NCBI GenBank assembly: GCA_029717555.1
Contig: JAMDHS010000071.1
Span: 46,001-110,000, forward strand
Reading direction: 5' to 3'
DNA: 64,000 bases
Origin: Peribolospora baueri
Taxonomy: Eukaryota; Basidiomycota; Peribolosporomycetes; Peribolosporales; Peribolosporaceae
This document shows, piece by piece, positions 11,430 to 22,795 of the stretch. Numbering within the stretch: position 1 is the first letter of the stretch; each line of letters opens with the position of its first letter. A model generated the notes under the pieces. That model made no database searches. It was not told the origin of the DNA and was given only the letters and a program-made list of their open reading frames with translations. The translations under genes were made by a program, and so were the position numbers.

Positions 11430-14400
11430 TCAATCCAACACCTTCCAAAACACCGCCGTACACCCTTCACCCGCCTGCGCAGTCTCCTCTATCTCCCTCC
11501 GCACTGCCTTGCGCTTCGCAGTCGCTCGCCCGGGATTCCCGTTCCCCTTCGCGTCTCCGCTCTGTCCCTCCTCCCCATCGTCCACATCACTAGCAGGAGG
11601 CAGGAACGTTTCCTGCCTCGTCCGACTGGCCAACTGCAACCGATTGTGCGGCGTGTGCGTCGAACTGCCAGACTTGACCCTCTCCGCCGCCGCGCTGCTT
11701 ATCGGCGCCGCCGCGGCCGCGACCGGGTCGGTCGACGGGGTGCGCGGGTCAGGCGCCCGTGGGAGCGGTTCGACGGCGAGAGCCGCTTCACCCGCCTCCT
11801 CGCCGCCGTTCGTCGTCTCTGCTCCTGGTTCTTGTGATTGAAGTGCAGTCTCGGCGACCGGGGCAGGCGAGACACCGACGTTGGCGGCGGTAATGGAGAG
11901 CTTGGGCGGCAAGAGCGGGGGAAGGTGTTGCGGCACGGCTTGATTCACTCTCTTGCCCGTCCCGAGCTGGTAGTCAGAGTTATTTCCCCATACCATTAAG
12001 TCTCGTCCGAAAACCTGGAGATTGGCACGCTCCGTGTCGAGCGTCGCCACCGCGTGACCGGGCGGCCCGACGTGGAGCTGATAGATCGGAATCGGCTTGA
12101 CGGTTTTGTCTTGCTCCGAGTCTGTAGCAAGCCGAGGCGATGCGAGTGGCGAGGGACAGCGGAAAGGTTGGATGAGGAAGAGAAGGGTGAAGGTAAGAGA
12201 TCGCCCGCTTTCGTCTGTTTCGACCGCAGCGGACGGAGAAAAGAGAAACGCCGACTCACATTCCAGTAGGCCGCTGATCGACTTGACTCTCACCGGACTG
12301 GCCTGCACCTGACTATACATAGCGTTTCCGAGCCCTCCCCATTGTCCCGTCCCGGCGGCCATCACGTCCACCTTGGAGAGGCCAGGGACGAGCGGACCTC
12401 GCTTTTCGACGCCTAGCTGGGTAGGCTCGCGGCGATAAGTTATGAAGTAGGTGTTATCGGCGCCTGCGAGTGGCGATGAATACGCAGGTGGATAAGGTTC
12501 AGCGACGGGCGTCGAATGAATCTTAAAAAACCACGTCTGGCGCCCGTCGGTCTCACCCCATCTCTCCTCTCACTCACCAGCGGCGACCTTGGTACACCTC
12601 AGCTCGCTCGAGTTTGGGAACGCCTTTGTGAGCACGACTTCGGACGGCACGGGGACGTATTCCACGCCGGAGAGCGATCCCAGACCGAGTTGTCTAGACG
12701 GAAAATGAGAAGAAAAAAAAAAGGGATCTGTTCCTGCTACGCGCATGTCCGGTTCTGCCAACCGCTCACCCGTGCGTGTGTCTTCCCCAAGCCAACGGTT
12801 TTCCATTCCTCGTAAGAGCGACAGAATGCTGATCTCCAGCAGTGATTTGAGCAATATCGACGCCCTTGAGCGGGGGCAACTCCATAAGAGTTGTGGCGTA
12901 TCTGATGCTATTCGAGGGTTCCGTCACCGGCGTCACCAAGGCGCGCGGCTCCGTCCGGCTATACTCTTCCCCCTCGCGCGGGAGAGGCTTCGAGGGCCGC
13001 TCAGGGCCGATACTCGGGGGCGGAGGCGCGTCTGGACGCATGTTCACCGGCGGTATCGCCCAGTCCGGAAGCTTGGGAGGCCATTTCTCCTCGTACTGGC
13101 TCGTGTCGATCGGCTTGGGCTCCAGCACGGCTTCCACCTTGTTCACGCCCCCGCCGCTGTCCTTTACCGGCGCGTTGAGGAGGACGCGCTTGACGCCCAG
13201 CTGGCCATACATGTTCGCGCCGTCGTTGACGGGCAGGGCAAAGGTGCGACCGGAGGTGGTGAGCGCCAAGAGGTGGTTCTGCCCCGCCACCATAGAGGTA
13301 AACGTTTCTCCACGAGAGAGAGGCTGCGCAGAGGGGGCGACGTCGAGCACTACGTAGTCGATCTGTGGCGTCGTGCCTCCAAAGTCCCACCATGAGCGGC
13401 CATTGCTGGGCGAGGAGGCGGGCAAGTCCGAGCCGGTCTGTCGGGAGCGTGAGGCGGAGAAGACATAGATCTTGCCGTCCCTGGAGCGCGCGAAGACCTT
13501 TTCGTCCGTCGCGACCAGCTCGAGAATGTCCTTGCCCACGAGCGTCTTCATGGGCACGAGCTTCCTCCTCGTCGCCTCGCTCAGCTTGCTCGGGGGTGGC
13601 ACTGCCGAAGAGCCATCATCTCTGCGAGCGGCGGTGTAGGAAGTGGGGTCGACGGAGCGGACGGAAGGGTCGAAGAAGCCAAGTCCCCACTGGTAGACGT
13701 CCCCATTTGCGTCGACCGCTGCGCCGTGTTTCTCATGCAAGGCAAGATCGCGCAAAGAGACGCCGTCAAAGTAGGGGATGAAACGCGGCGTCTTGACCAC
13801 CTGGAGGTTGGGAGCCGTGGGTGCGACGACTTGGTACCTTGTGGATGAGAGTGGGAGGAGGGGAAGGGCAGCGCGACGATGGGAGGAGCTCAGCTTTGTC
13901 CTATCCGGCGAGGCGAAGCATTTGCACTCAACGTCGGCCCGGGAGGGCCGAACGGGACTTCCTCTTCCTTCTCATTCTGCTTCTGCCGCTTCGAAAGCGG
14001 AAGCGGAAGCGCGAACTCACCGGTTGGATCCCCAGGCATACACTCCCTGCGTCCTACTCCTCTCCTGCAACTGCTTCTGCTGCACGTCATCCATCACAGT
14101 CGGACTAACGCCATCGTCGGCGGGTACGACCGACTCGCTGAGGAGGGTTCGGTCGGAGGAGAAGGTGTGGTATGCGTAGAGGAGGGAAGCGGCGAGAGCG
14201 GCGCCGATGGTGAGGCGTTGGATGGTGGTGCGAGACGCAGAAGACGATGGGTTGGCAGAGGATGAGGAAAACCGAACGTGGGCCTGTAAAAAGGGGCGAC
14301 GGGGGGCTCCGACGCCCGCTCGCGTTCGTACGATAGGAAGCGAGCTCCGAGCGGAGCCGGCGGCCGTCTGTGAGCGGAGAGCGGAGGTGCGGGCAAACAT
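11430..14400 (-). CDS. FMP25: RCC1-repeat mitochondrial protein, FMP25-like
   Basis: The start codon at 14398-14400 gives MFARTSALRSQTAAGSARSS, an Arg/Ser-rich mitochondrial presequence, followed by a membrane segment (LTIGAALAASLLYAYHTF). RCC1-type blades follow: GVYAWGSNR, then after an intron YQVVAPTAPNLQVVKTPRFI, GAAVDANGDVYQWGLGFFDP, KVFARSRDGKIYVF, HSVALTRNGKPLAWGR and LMVWGNNSDYQLGTGKRVNQ. Yeast Fmp25 is an inner-membrane RCC1-like protein needed for assembly of respiratory complex III; the architecture here (presequence, one TM, propeller) matches. The last exon ends at 11430 after a long Ala/Glu/Pro-rich stretch and a basic segment (ATAKRKAVRREIEE), so it is longer than the yeast protein. 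There are about five exons; the 5' and 3' ends are better supported than the middle splice sites. Confidence 0.78.
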
Positions 14401-14817
14401 GGCGAGCTGGACGACGATGGACGGTTGAGTTTTCTTCTTCTTCTTCTTCTTCTTCGCCTCCGTCGTCGTCGTCGTCGATGTCGTCGTCGACCTCAACTCA
14501 AACGTCCTTCTTGGTTTGTCAATTCGCCAGGAAAACCTCGACGGGGACGGGACATGCTCATGTAAGCAAGCCGAAGGCCGCTCGCCGCAGTCGATCTTGT
14601 GAGCGTTGCCGATCGCGTCCATCCCCACTCGAGCCTAAGGAAGCCAAGGTGGGACGGGCAACGACTTATTTATGTATGGCAGGCATGTCATCATGGGGCA
14701 TATCATCCTACTTGGTTACATGCACGTTGATCCTCATAAAACGCCGCCGCTTTCCATTCCGCTCCCACTCCGCCAAGACGAACGGTCCTTCTATTCGTGA
14801 GAGAGGTGAATGCCAGA
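14401..14817. other. Intergenic region with trinucleotide runs
   Basis: This 417-base stretch lies upstream of the FMP25-like gene and downstream of the dehydratase gene. It carries a (TTC) run at about 14431-14457 followed by a (GTC) run to about 14490. No gene is seen. Confidence 0.45.
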
Positions 14818-17338
14818 CTACTTCTTGGGGACCCAGAGGTCGACAAACTCGTTCACCGGCATCTTCGACAGCTTGTCGTGGTCCAGCGTCAGCGAAGCGA
14901 GCTGAAGGCAAGGGAAGAGAGAGAAGATGGCGAGTCGGACGGAATAAGCCAGCAAGCAGGGCTCGATGAGTCAGCCCCGTGCGGTCACAACTCACCGACT
15001 CCTGAGTGCCAGGCTCAAAGGTGCCCTTGAGGTGCTTCTGGAGCTTCTCGAGGATGAGAGGCTTGGCATCCTCCCTACGCCTGCGATGTCCGACGGGGTA
15101 GTCGACCTCGACCTCCTCGAGCTTCGTCCCGTCCTTGAGCGTCACCAGGAGCGCATTTCCGATCGACCGCTTTGCCGGCTCGTGGTACTCGACCGAGAAA
15201 CGACTGTCCTCAACGCACTCCATCTTGGCGCGGAGCTCGTCGATGCGCGGGTCCGCGGCCACGTCGTCGGAGTAGTCACTCGGAGTGAGGCGGCCGAAGA
15301 TGAGGGGTACGGCGACCATGTACTGGGAACGTGGAAGGGCGGACCGACGTCCAACGTTAGCATTCGCGCGGCACGACAAAGCAAGAGCCGAATGGCAAGA
15401 CGAGCCAGCGAACCCACCTGAATGCAATGGTCGCGGTCGGCAAAGTTGTCTGCAAGAGCGGCGGCAGGCACCACGACCGTCCGCGCGTCAGCCTCCGGCG
15501 AATCTCATCTCATTCCCACAACTTCCCATATGCTCTTCCCCACTCACTCAGCTTGCCCTGCTTGCTGATGATGCGAATCGCAGCCTCCTGGGTGCGAATG
15601 CGGATGTGCGCAATGTCATCGCTCGACTTGCCCATCTCCTTGAGCTTCTGGTGCAGCGTGTGGGCCGCTTCGACGGCCGTCTGCGCGTGGAACTCGGCGG
15701 GAGAGAGCTTGAAGCTAAGCGGGCCGAAAGGCAAAGGTCGAGGAAAGGACGGTAAATTGGAGACCAACCGCAGATTTAGAGCGGGAGACGGAAAAGAAAA
15801 AGAAGGAAGACACGACTCACAGCACGTTCTCCATCACGTACGAGCCGTAAGGGCGCTGGAACTTGAAAGGCTGACCTCTGTGAACCAAAGACAAAGAAAG
15901 GCGATCGTCAGGACCGCGTGTCGGTGCGCGGCTAAAGCCGGTTCCTTCGCCCACGCACTTGTTGAGCACATCATAGTAACCCCAGGTCTTGGCGGTCAAG
16001 ACGCTAGGGTAGCCCATCTCTCCCTTTTTGACAAGGAGCGCGAGGTTGACGGCGCGGGAGCAGGCGTCGCCGGCGGCCCAGGACTTGCGCGAGCCGGCGT
16101 TAGGGGCGTGGCGGTAGGTGCGGAGAGACTGGCCGTCGACCCAGGCCTGCGAGATGGCGTCGATGGTCTGCTCCTTGGTCAGGCCGCTGGAGGGTGGAGA
16201 CGATCGGGCGGGCGGCACCGAGTCGCGTGAGCGGAGGAAAGAACGCCTTCGGCGAACAAACGGCAGGCAGCGCCGGGCGGGCGCCACTCACAGCATCTTG
16301 GAAACGACGGCAGTGCTAGCGACCTTGACGAGCACGACGTGGTCGAGGCCGACACGGTTGAAACTGTTCTCGAGCGCGATGCAGCCCTGAATCTCGTGAG
16401 CCTTGATCGAGGCCGTGAGGACGTCGTGGACGGTCAAGGGGGCCTTGCCCTCGGCAATGGCCGTGCGCGAGAGCCAGTCGGCCACGGCGAGGATGGAGCC
16501 GAGGTTGTCGGAGGGGTGGCCCCACTGGAGGCGGTGAAGGGGACAAGAAGCGATATGGAGGCGGTGAAGGGGACAAGAAGCGATATGAGTTGGCTACTTG
16601 ACGGAGATGAGTTTATCTGGCCACACGGCAGAAAGGCACCAACCTCAGCGGCGAGCCAAGTGTCGTTGTAGTCAAGCCACCTGATCAGGGCACCGTTGTT
16701 GAACGCAGCGCGGATAGGATCGAGCTGGTAGGGCTGTAGGCACACACGAGAGGGTCATGGGAATAAGGCATTCGCTTCGTGTTTTGCCCACGACAGTAGA
16801 TGGGCGGCTCACCGTACCGGGAACCTGTGACGAACGTAGGGAAGGCAATCAGCTTGATGGACGTCTACCTCGAGCGCCTCCACCTCTTTCTCACCTTGGC
16901 ACCGTTAGGCACGACAGTGCCTTCGACGACGGGCCCGACAATCTTCCTCGGCGCCTCAAACTTAAGCGCTTCCATGGCGCAGCCGAGCGAGTCCATGAGG
17001 ACGAGGCGGGCGGTCTGGTACGCCTCGTCGGAGAGGGCGCTGTCGGGCTGGAAGACGTAGTCGGCAATGTCGACCATCACCTGGTCGGGCGGAGGACGTT
17101 CGTTCTTCTCGCCCTTTGCATCGTGCTGGACGGCAGCCATGGCGGAGGTGCGAGTGGTGGAAAAGGGGCGAAGAGTGCGAGAGAGAGGAGGGACGGCGGG
17201 GGACCGGGCGGGGGCGACGGCGGAGAGAACGGTGGGCCGCGGGGCGAGAGCGAAGGCTGAAAGGGTACGAGCGCGGGCGGTGAAGGAGAGGGGAGCTGAG
17301 AGGGACGAGGGGTGGACGTTGATGGGCAACCTGGGCAT
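14818..17338 (-). CDS. PDH1: 2-methylcitrate dehydratase (PrpD family)
   Basis: PrpD/Pdh1 dehydrates 2-methylcitrate in the methylcitrate cycle, which disposes of propionyl-CoA in mitochondria. The first exon starts [20 protein letters not shown], a long basic/Ser-rich targeting sequence, followed by [20 protein letters not shown] and [16 protein letters not shown]. Later exons give [114 protein letters not shown] and [17 protein letters not shown]. These are hallmark PrpD segments, including the conserved LDYNDTW and GHPSDN motifs. The stop is TAG at 14818-14820 after LWVPKK. There are at least eight exons. The intron just before WGHPSDN carries a perfect 30-bp duplication at its 3' end (see findings). 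Confidence 0.92.
16527..16586. repeat. 30-bp perfect tandem duplication inside a PDH1 intron
   Basis: Two identical 30-base units (16527-16556 and 16557-16586) start GGAGGCGGTGAAGGGG on the + strand. On the coding (minus) strand they are pyrimidine-rich and lie immediately before the CCTCCAG acceptor of the exon beginning WGHPSDN. The polypyrimidine tract is therefore doubled but only one acceptor AG follows. Confidence 0.9.
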
Positions 17339-17959
17339 CTTGGAGGACGGAAGAGGAGTGAGCGTCCGGAAGAGGAAGGGGTAAAGACGAGCGCACGATG
17401 AGCACGCATTCCTTCTTTCATCCTCTTCTTCTACCCTCGCACCTACCGACCAGCAGACAGACGGCGAAATGCACGTCCGTTGTTCGCTCGTCGCTCACCT
17501 TGTCTAACAATGCGAAGCGATGCTCGGAAGCGAGGGGCCTTTGGCGGTTGGCGTATTGGTGGAAGAGAGGAAGAAGAAGGGCCTTTTAAGACCTTGTCTG
17601 TCTTTCTGTCTGTCGCTGGCTCGCGAAGCTTGTGACGGCTGCCGCAGCACTCCGGGAATAGCCGGCCCGGGCCCCCTCCTTCTCCCCACAGTGACTGGCT
17701 CCCCCGCGCGAAGAGCCGGCAATGGACAGACGGGGGGAGCTCACATCACGACAGACAGGGACACGGCTTGATATGATAGGACATGACATGACATGACATG
17801 ACATGACATGACATGACATGACATGTCATGAATTGGAAACGACAGGACAGGACAGGGCATAACATAACAGGATCGGATCTGGGCGCTTTTTGGACAAACA
17901 CATGCGCGCCTCCATCCCCCATCCCCCATCCCCCCACCGAATGGACCACTCCAGCACGG
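17339..17959. other. Intergenic region between PDH1 start and NIP1 stop
   Basis: About 620 bases. It must contain the PDH1 promoter and the NIP1 3' end, and it carries the (ACATG) microsatellite at 17781-17825. No other gene is supported. Confidence 0.45.
17781..17825. repeat. (ACATG)9 pentanucleotide microsatellite
   Basis: Nine perfect ACATG units run over 45 bases and are followed by TCATG. The array lies in the 3' flank of NIP1 on the minus strand. Confidence 0.95.
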
Positions 17960-20900
17960 TTACGCCGCAGCAACTCTCCTCCCCAGTCCCTGGAAGTTGT
18001 CCCTCCTCGCGCCCCTGCCGCCGCGGTAACCGCCGCGTCCGCCGGTCCTCTGCCTGCGCTGAGCATCCGCGCCTCCCCTCCCCTCGCCCGCCTTGCCTTC
18101 GCCACCCCGCCCGCCAGCGCCCTCGCGTCCTCCCTCCCTGTCCCCTCGTCCTCCGCCCGCAGAACCAAAGGGCCCGTCGCCGAGCTTGGCGTCCAACGCC
18201 CGCTCGTTCTGCTCCACCAGCATGGCCGCCTTGTCAGCCAGCGTCTGGGCCAGCTGCTGCACCTTGCTCAGCTCGTGTCGGTGGAGGACGACGACCTCGT
18301 GCGTTTGGTCCAGCGACGCGGCCAGCTCCTCGAACCAGATCATCTTCGACACGATCGACACCACCGCTTGTTGCGGCAGCGCGAACGTGGAGGCGAGGTG
18401 GGAGAAGGAGACGGTGCTGTAGTAGTTCGAGTAGGCGAACAGGTACGTCCGAAGCCCTTCTTCTTGGATTTTCCTGTCATCCAAGCGCGGCGAAAGCGTT
18501 AGACCAACGACGCAGGCAGGCAAGCGATCTACGACGATAGCCGAACTGCGCCGAACAGAGCCCTCACCTTTTCAGCACCTCCTTAATGTCCTTCTCGCCA
18601 GGCATGAGCTTCCAGATCTTGATGTCCTCAATCAGCTGCTGGCACCGCCGCCAGTCACCCATCTGCAGAGCGCGGCTGGCCTGCATGATGTGGTCGCGCG
18701 TCGTCTCCGGGGGCCCGGTGAAGACCTGTCGGTCGGTGTAGTCGAGCATCCTACGGAATGGCCTCGAGATCACCTTTTTGCGCAGCTCCGGGTCGTTCCC
18801 CGCCGCCGCCATGTGCGGGATCTCGAGGAGCATCGAGCTCACCAGGTAGGCCGCCTCGAGAAGCTCGATGTTGATGTGCATGTGGAACGGCAATTGACGC
18901 TGGCGCTCCAGCTTCTCCTGCTCTGGCGTCAGCGCCGGGTACTGGTGGCTCTGCTTCTGCAGACCCTGGCCGAGGAGCTCCCTGACGCGCCCCGTGGTGA
19001 AGATGTCCAACAGCGCCGCCTGACACTCGCGAGTGTAGCCGAGGCGGAAGGCAGCCAGACCAAGCTGGACGACGACGCGGTTGTACAACATCTGCATCGT
19101 GGGGTCGGCGTTGTGGATGGACTCTTGAAGATGGGACATGAGCAAAAGGTCGCGGGCGCCGTGGTAGTTGTTGTGCAGCGAGTGGTGGTAGATCTGGCAG
19201 AGCATGGCGTTGGTACGTAGGCGGGACGAGTACGTCTGCGGGTATAGCGCGAGGCAGAGCGAGTGCATGAGCGCCGTTGACGGCAGCGCCGGCGTTCCAT
19301 CGACGGCCGTCGACGAGGTGGCGGTGATGGAAGACTTGACGTCGGGCAAGGCGGCAGCGGTGGACTGTTCCAGGGCCTGAGTGATCGCGTCGGGCTGTTT
19401 GGGAATACGAGAGGCAGGCCGTTCAGAGTTATGAAACGAAAAAGCCAACGGGCCAGAGCGGACGAGGCAGGCGACGCACCTTGGAGTAAATGTGCTCGAT
19501 CCTGCGCATCAGCACGCGGTACATCGCCTCTTTCTGGTCCGTGACCTCAAAGTAAGTCTGAGCGCGAACGATGGTGTGGTAGAGCGCCTTCTCGTCGCTG
19601 AGGCGTTCGATGTACTCGGTCGAGTGAGGGTCGATGTTTTGGAGCGACTTGGTGAACTCGTCGTCCAGGCGCTCGACGAAGGAGATGATACTGCCGCGTA
19701 CTTTGACCATATCGCCCTCTCCGTTTTGGCCGGGCACGCGATCCTCCAGCTCGTCGTAGTCCTCCGTCTCCTCCATGACGATGTATCCGCGCTCGGAGTT
19801 GAGGAGCTGAACGAGGTCGTTGATCTCTTCTCGAGCCTTGGACCACATTTCGATGGGCAAGTAGGCGGTCATCGAAGGGTTGTAGTCGAAGCGCGCCGAG
19901 ACGAGCGCGAGCAGGACGCGGATGCGCTGATAAGGCGTCGCGGCCACCGCGAGCAGCTTGCTGAGCACCAATAGCTGCTCAGTACGGTCAGTGTTCTGAG
20001 AAGCACCGGAGACGGGAAGGAGTTAGTCTCGAACTAGTGACGTGACGGACGCCTTGAGCCACGGCGTCAGTGCTCTAAAACGATCGTCGAATCGTTCTCA
20101 CCTTCCTGCCCCTCGCCTCGAGAATGGCCTGCAAGTTCTTGAAGAGACCCTCGGTGGTAAAGACCATGGCCTTTCCTCCCTTGCCGACCGTCTGGAAGTC
20201 CTCATCGTCCTCCTCGCCCTCTCCCTCGGCAGCGGCGAGAGCGGCCTTCCTCTTCTCCTTCTTCGACGCGGCAGCAGCGGCAGCCTCCGCTTCGGCGGCG
20301 GGAATGGCGGCAGCTTCGCGCTCAAACGCCTCGGGGTCCTGTGCGAGCGAGAGAAGGCGAATAGGAAACGGATGAGGAATCGGAGGGGGTCGGAAGACGG
20401 ATGGGGGACCGGTCCACTCACCTTCTTGTACTTCTCGACGGCGTCCTCGTAGGACTTGGCCGTCTTCTTGAGCTTCTGCTTCATCGTGTTCATCGCCTTG
20501 GCGTTGGGAGCCTTCATCTTCTTCTTGCTGTCCTTCTCCTTGACGACGGATGCGGTAAGGAAGTCCTCGAGCTGGACCAGAGCCTTGAGCCAGACGACGG
20601 GGACAGGCTCGGCCACATTGGTGTGACGCTGAACGAGTCGGGCAAGTTGGTCAAAATCTGGGGGGGAAGAAAAAAACGAGAGCAAGGCATGAGGGTGATG
20701 CGCCGCTGACAGGCGGCGACGGCGTTGGGGACGACGGCAAAAATCCGCACCTTTGGAGATCGCCACCCAGTCGTCAATCCGCTGAGCGTTTTCGATGGAC
20801 TTGACGGTGTTGACCATCTCATCGATGCGCTTGTCCTTGGCGGACTTGACGACCTTTCTCACGTCTTCGTCCGAGTCCTCGTCCGAGTCTCCCTCGCCGC

Positions 20901-21138
20901 GCATGAAGCGAGATCTCCTGGGCGCGGCAGCGGCCTGAGGGCGCGCGCCCTCGTCATCGCTCTCCTGGTCGGACTCTTCCTCAGCTTCGGAATCGCTTTC
21001 GTCGGAGCCTGCGGCGGCCTTCTTCTTCGGTGCCTTGGGGGCTGCTCCCTCGTCCTCCTCGCCCGAGGTGAGGAGCTCCTCTTCCTCGGACGACGACTCG
21101 CTCTCGGAGTCGCTGACGGAGCGGAAGAAACGGGACAT
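17960..21138 (-). CDS. NIP1: Translation initiation factor eIF3 subunit c
   Basis: eIF3c is a core subunit of the eIF3 complex and contacts eIF1 and eIF5 on the 40S ribosome. The start MSRFFRSVSDSESESSSEEE is the typical eIF3c N-terminus, followed by a long acidic/Ser region, then KDKRIDEMVNTVKSIENAQR. Internal exons give YLPIEMWSKAREEINDLVQL, SLCLALYPQTYSSRLRTNAM, YHHSLHNNYHGARDLLLMSH and LGYTRECQAALLDIFTTGRV. The PCI domain is at the C-terminus (TYLFAYSNYYSTVSFSHLAS, FALPQQAVVSIVSKMIWFEE, QNERALDAKLGDGPFG). The protein ends in an RGG-rich tail (GGRGGYRGGRGARRDNFQ) before TAA at 17960. There are about seven exons. Family identity is certain; splice sites in the 20.1-20.7 kb part are less so. 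It is divergent from ATP5. Confidence 0.94.
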
Positions 21139-21594
21139 GGTGGGTTGGGTTGGGGGTTTGAGAGCGGCGGGAGTTGGAAGTACGGCAAAGGGGTGGAGTT
21201 AGGCGGCAGGAAGGAAGGGGGATGCGATGAGCGACCTGACTCGTCCAGCGGGGGCGGTCAGACTGGGTTCTCGTCAGTCTCGAGTTGGGTCAGTCGCGCT
21301 CTTCTTGATTTGCTTCGCCATCGATTTTCCAAAAGCCAGAGCCGACGAGGGAGTGGCTGCGGTTTGCGCTGCGTGTGCGAGGCACGTGACGCGTGCGTGC
21401 GGGCGGCGTGCGCGAGTTGCCGGCCGAGGCGGCGGCCGTTCCCGGCGAATCGCGTAAGGTCGGGCGGGCGTCGGTGTCGAGGGAGAGGAAGCGAAGCGAT
21501 CAAAGGACGGCCGTCGTCAGCCAGTCAGTGAACAAACGCCAACCCACCCCATCGTCGCCTCTTCTCCCCTCCTCTTTCATCCCCTCCTTCCGCC
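21139..21594. promoter_or_regulatory. Shared upstream region of NIP1 and ATP5
   Basis: 456 bases lie between divergent starts of a translation factor and an ATP synthase subunit. No clear TATA element is visible. The promoter role is inferred from orientation only. Confidence 0.5.
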
Positions 21595-22795
21595 ATGTTC
21601 TCCCGTTCCTTTGTCCAGGCTAGCCGCGTCGTGAGTGGAACAGACACGGACGTAGGAGGGAGCGGCGGTGCTTGCCCATTGACGCCGACGCCGACTCTCG
21701 TTTTCACCTTGCCCATTTCCTTTTCGTCTTGTCTGAGCAGGCGGCGCGCAGCTACGCCACCCAGGCGAGCACGGTCCAGGCTCCGCTGAAGCTGCACGGC
21801 CTTGCCGGCAAGTATGCGGCGTCGGCGTGGACGGCGGCGGCGAAGAAGGACGTCAAGCTGCTGGACAAGGTCGAGGCGGACCTCAAGGCCATCAACCAGG
21901 CGCTCATGGACCAGCAGAACCAAAAGATTCGCGATATCATCGAGAACCCCACGCTGAGCGCCAAGGCGAAGATCGCCGGCTTGCAAGAGATCTACAAGGT
22001 GGCCGCCAAGGGCCAGGTGACGGACATCACCAAGAGTGAGTGCGAGGATGGCCGGGGCGGGGTTTTCGACTGGACAGCAGCAGGGGCAGACGAGAAAGAG
22101 GAGAAGGGTTGGGAATAGAAGCATGAACGGGAAGAGGGGAATGGAGGGGAAGAGAAAAGATAGACGGGGACGGGAAGCAGAGGCGGAACAGATTAAGGGC
22201 TTTGGTTGTTTCGAGGCTCGTCGACAGACTGTCGGCTGACCATGCATTCTATCTTGTCCTCGTTCGCCATCCTTTTTTTGCACGTGTTCCCTCACCGGCC
22301 ACCGTAGACCTGTTCGAGGTGCTCGCCGAGAACGGCCGCCTGCACGACGCGCCCAAGGTGATTGAGGACTTTCTCCGCCTCCAGGGTGCCTACCGCGGCG
22401 AGGTCGAGGTGACCATTACTTCTGCCACGGTGAGTACGGTTTTTTGATGACGACGAAGTCGTCCTGGGACGGACGTCGCTGACGGTCGGACTTGGACAGC
22501 CTCTGGACAAGTCGCTGTCTTCGCGCCTGGAGAGCGCTTTGAAGCAGTCCAAGCTGGCGGCGGACAAGAAGCAGCTCAAGATCACGAACAAGGTGCAGCC
22601 GACGATCCTCGGCGGCATCGTCGTCGACTTTGGCGGCCAGACGATCGATCTCTCCGTCGCGAGCCGCGTGAACAAGCTCAACTCGCTGTTGCAGGGTGAG
22701 TAGGGAGGAGGGGGGCGAGGAGGAGGTGCGCTGACGACTGACTGTGTGCCGTTGTTTTGTTTTCCGCCGCTGGCCAACAAACAGAGTCTATCTAA
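21595..22795 (+). CDS. ATP5: ATP synthase subunit 5 / OSCP
   Basis: OSCP joins the F1 head to the peripheral stalk of mitochondrial ATP synthase. Five exons (21595-21630, 21741-22035, 22308-22429, 22500-22695, 22785-22795) give 219 residues, the usual length. The presequence is MFSRSFVQASRVAARSYATQ. OSCP motifs follow: LKLHGLAGKYAASAWTAAAK, NPTLSAKAKIAGLQEIYKVA, DITKNLFEVLAENGRLHDAP, then the C-terminal QPTILGGIVVDFGGQTIDLS and VASRVNKLNSLLQESI. The last coding exon is only 11 nt (ending GAG TCT ATC TAA after joining). All four introns have GTGAGT donors. Translation from the first ATG gives a good mitochondrial targeting sequence. Confidence 0.96.

Noticed and set aside
20725-21531. 268-residue + strand open frame
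   Set aside because: It is antisense to the eIF3c N-terminus and its promoter; it has Arg/Gly-rich composition and no motif.
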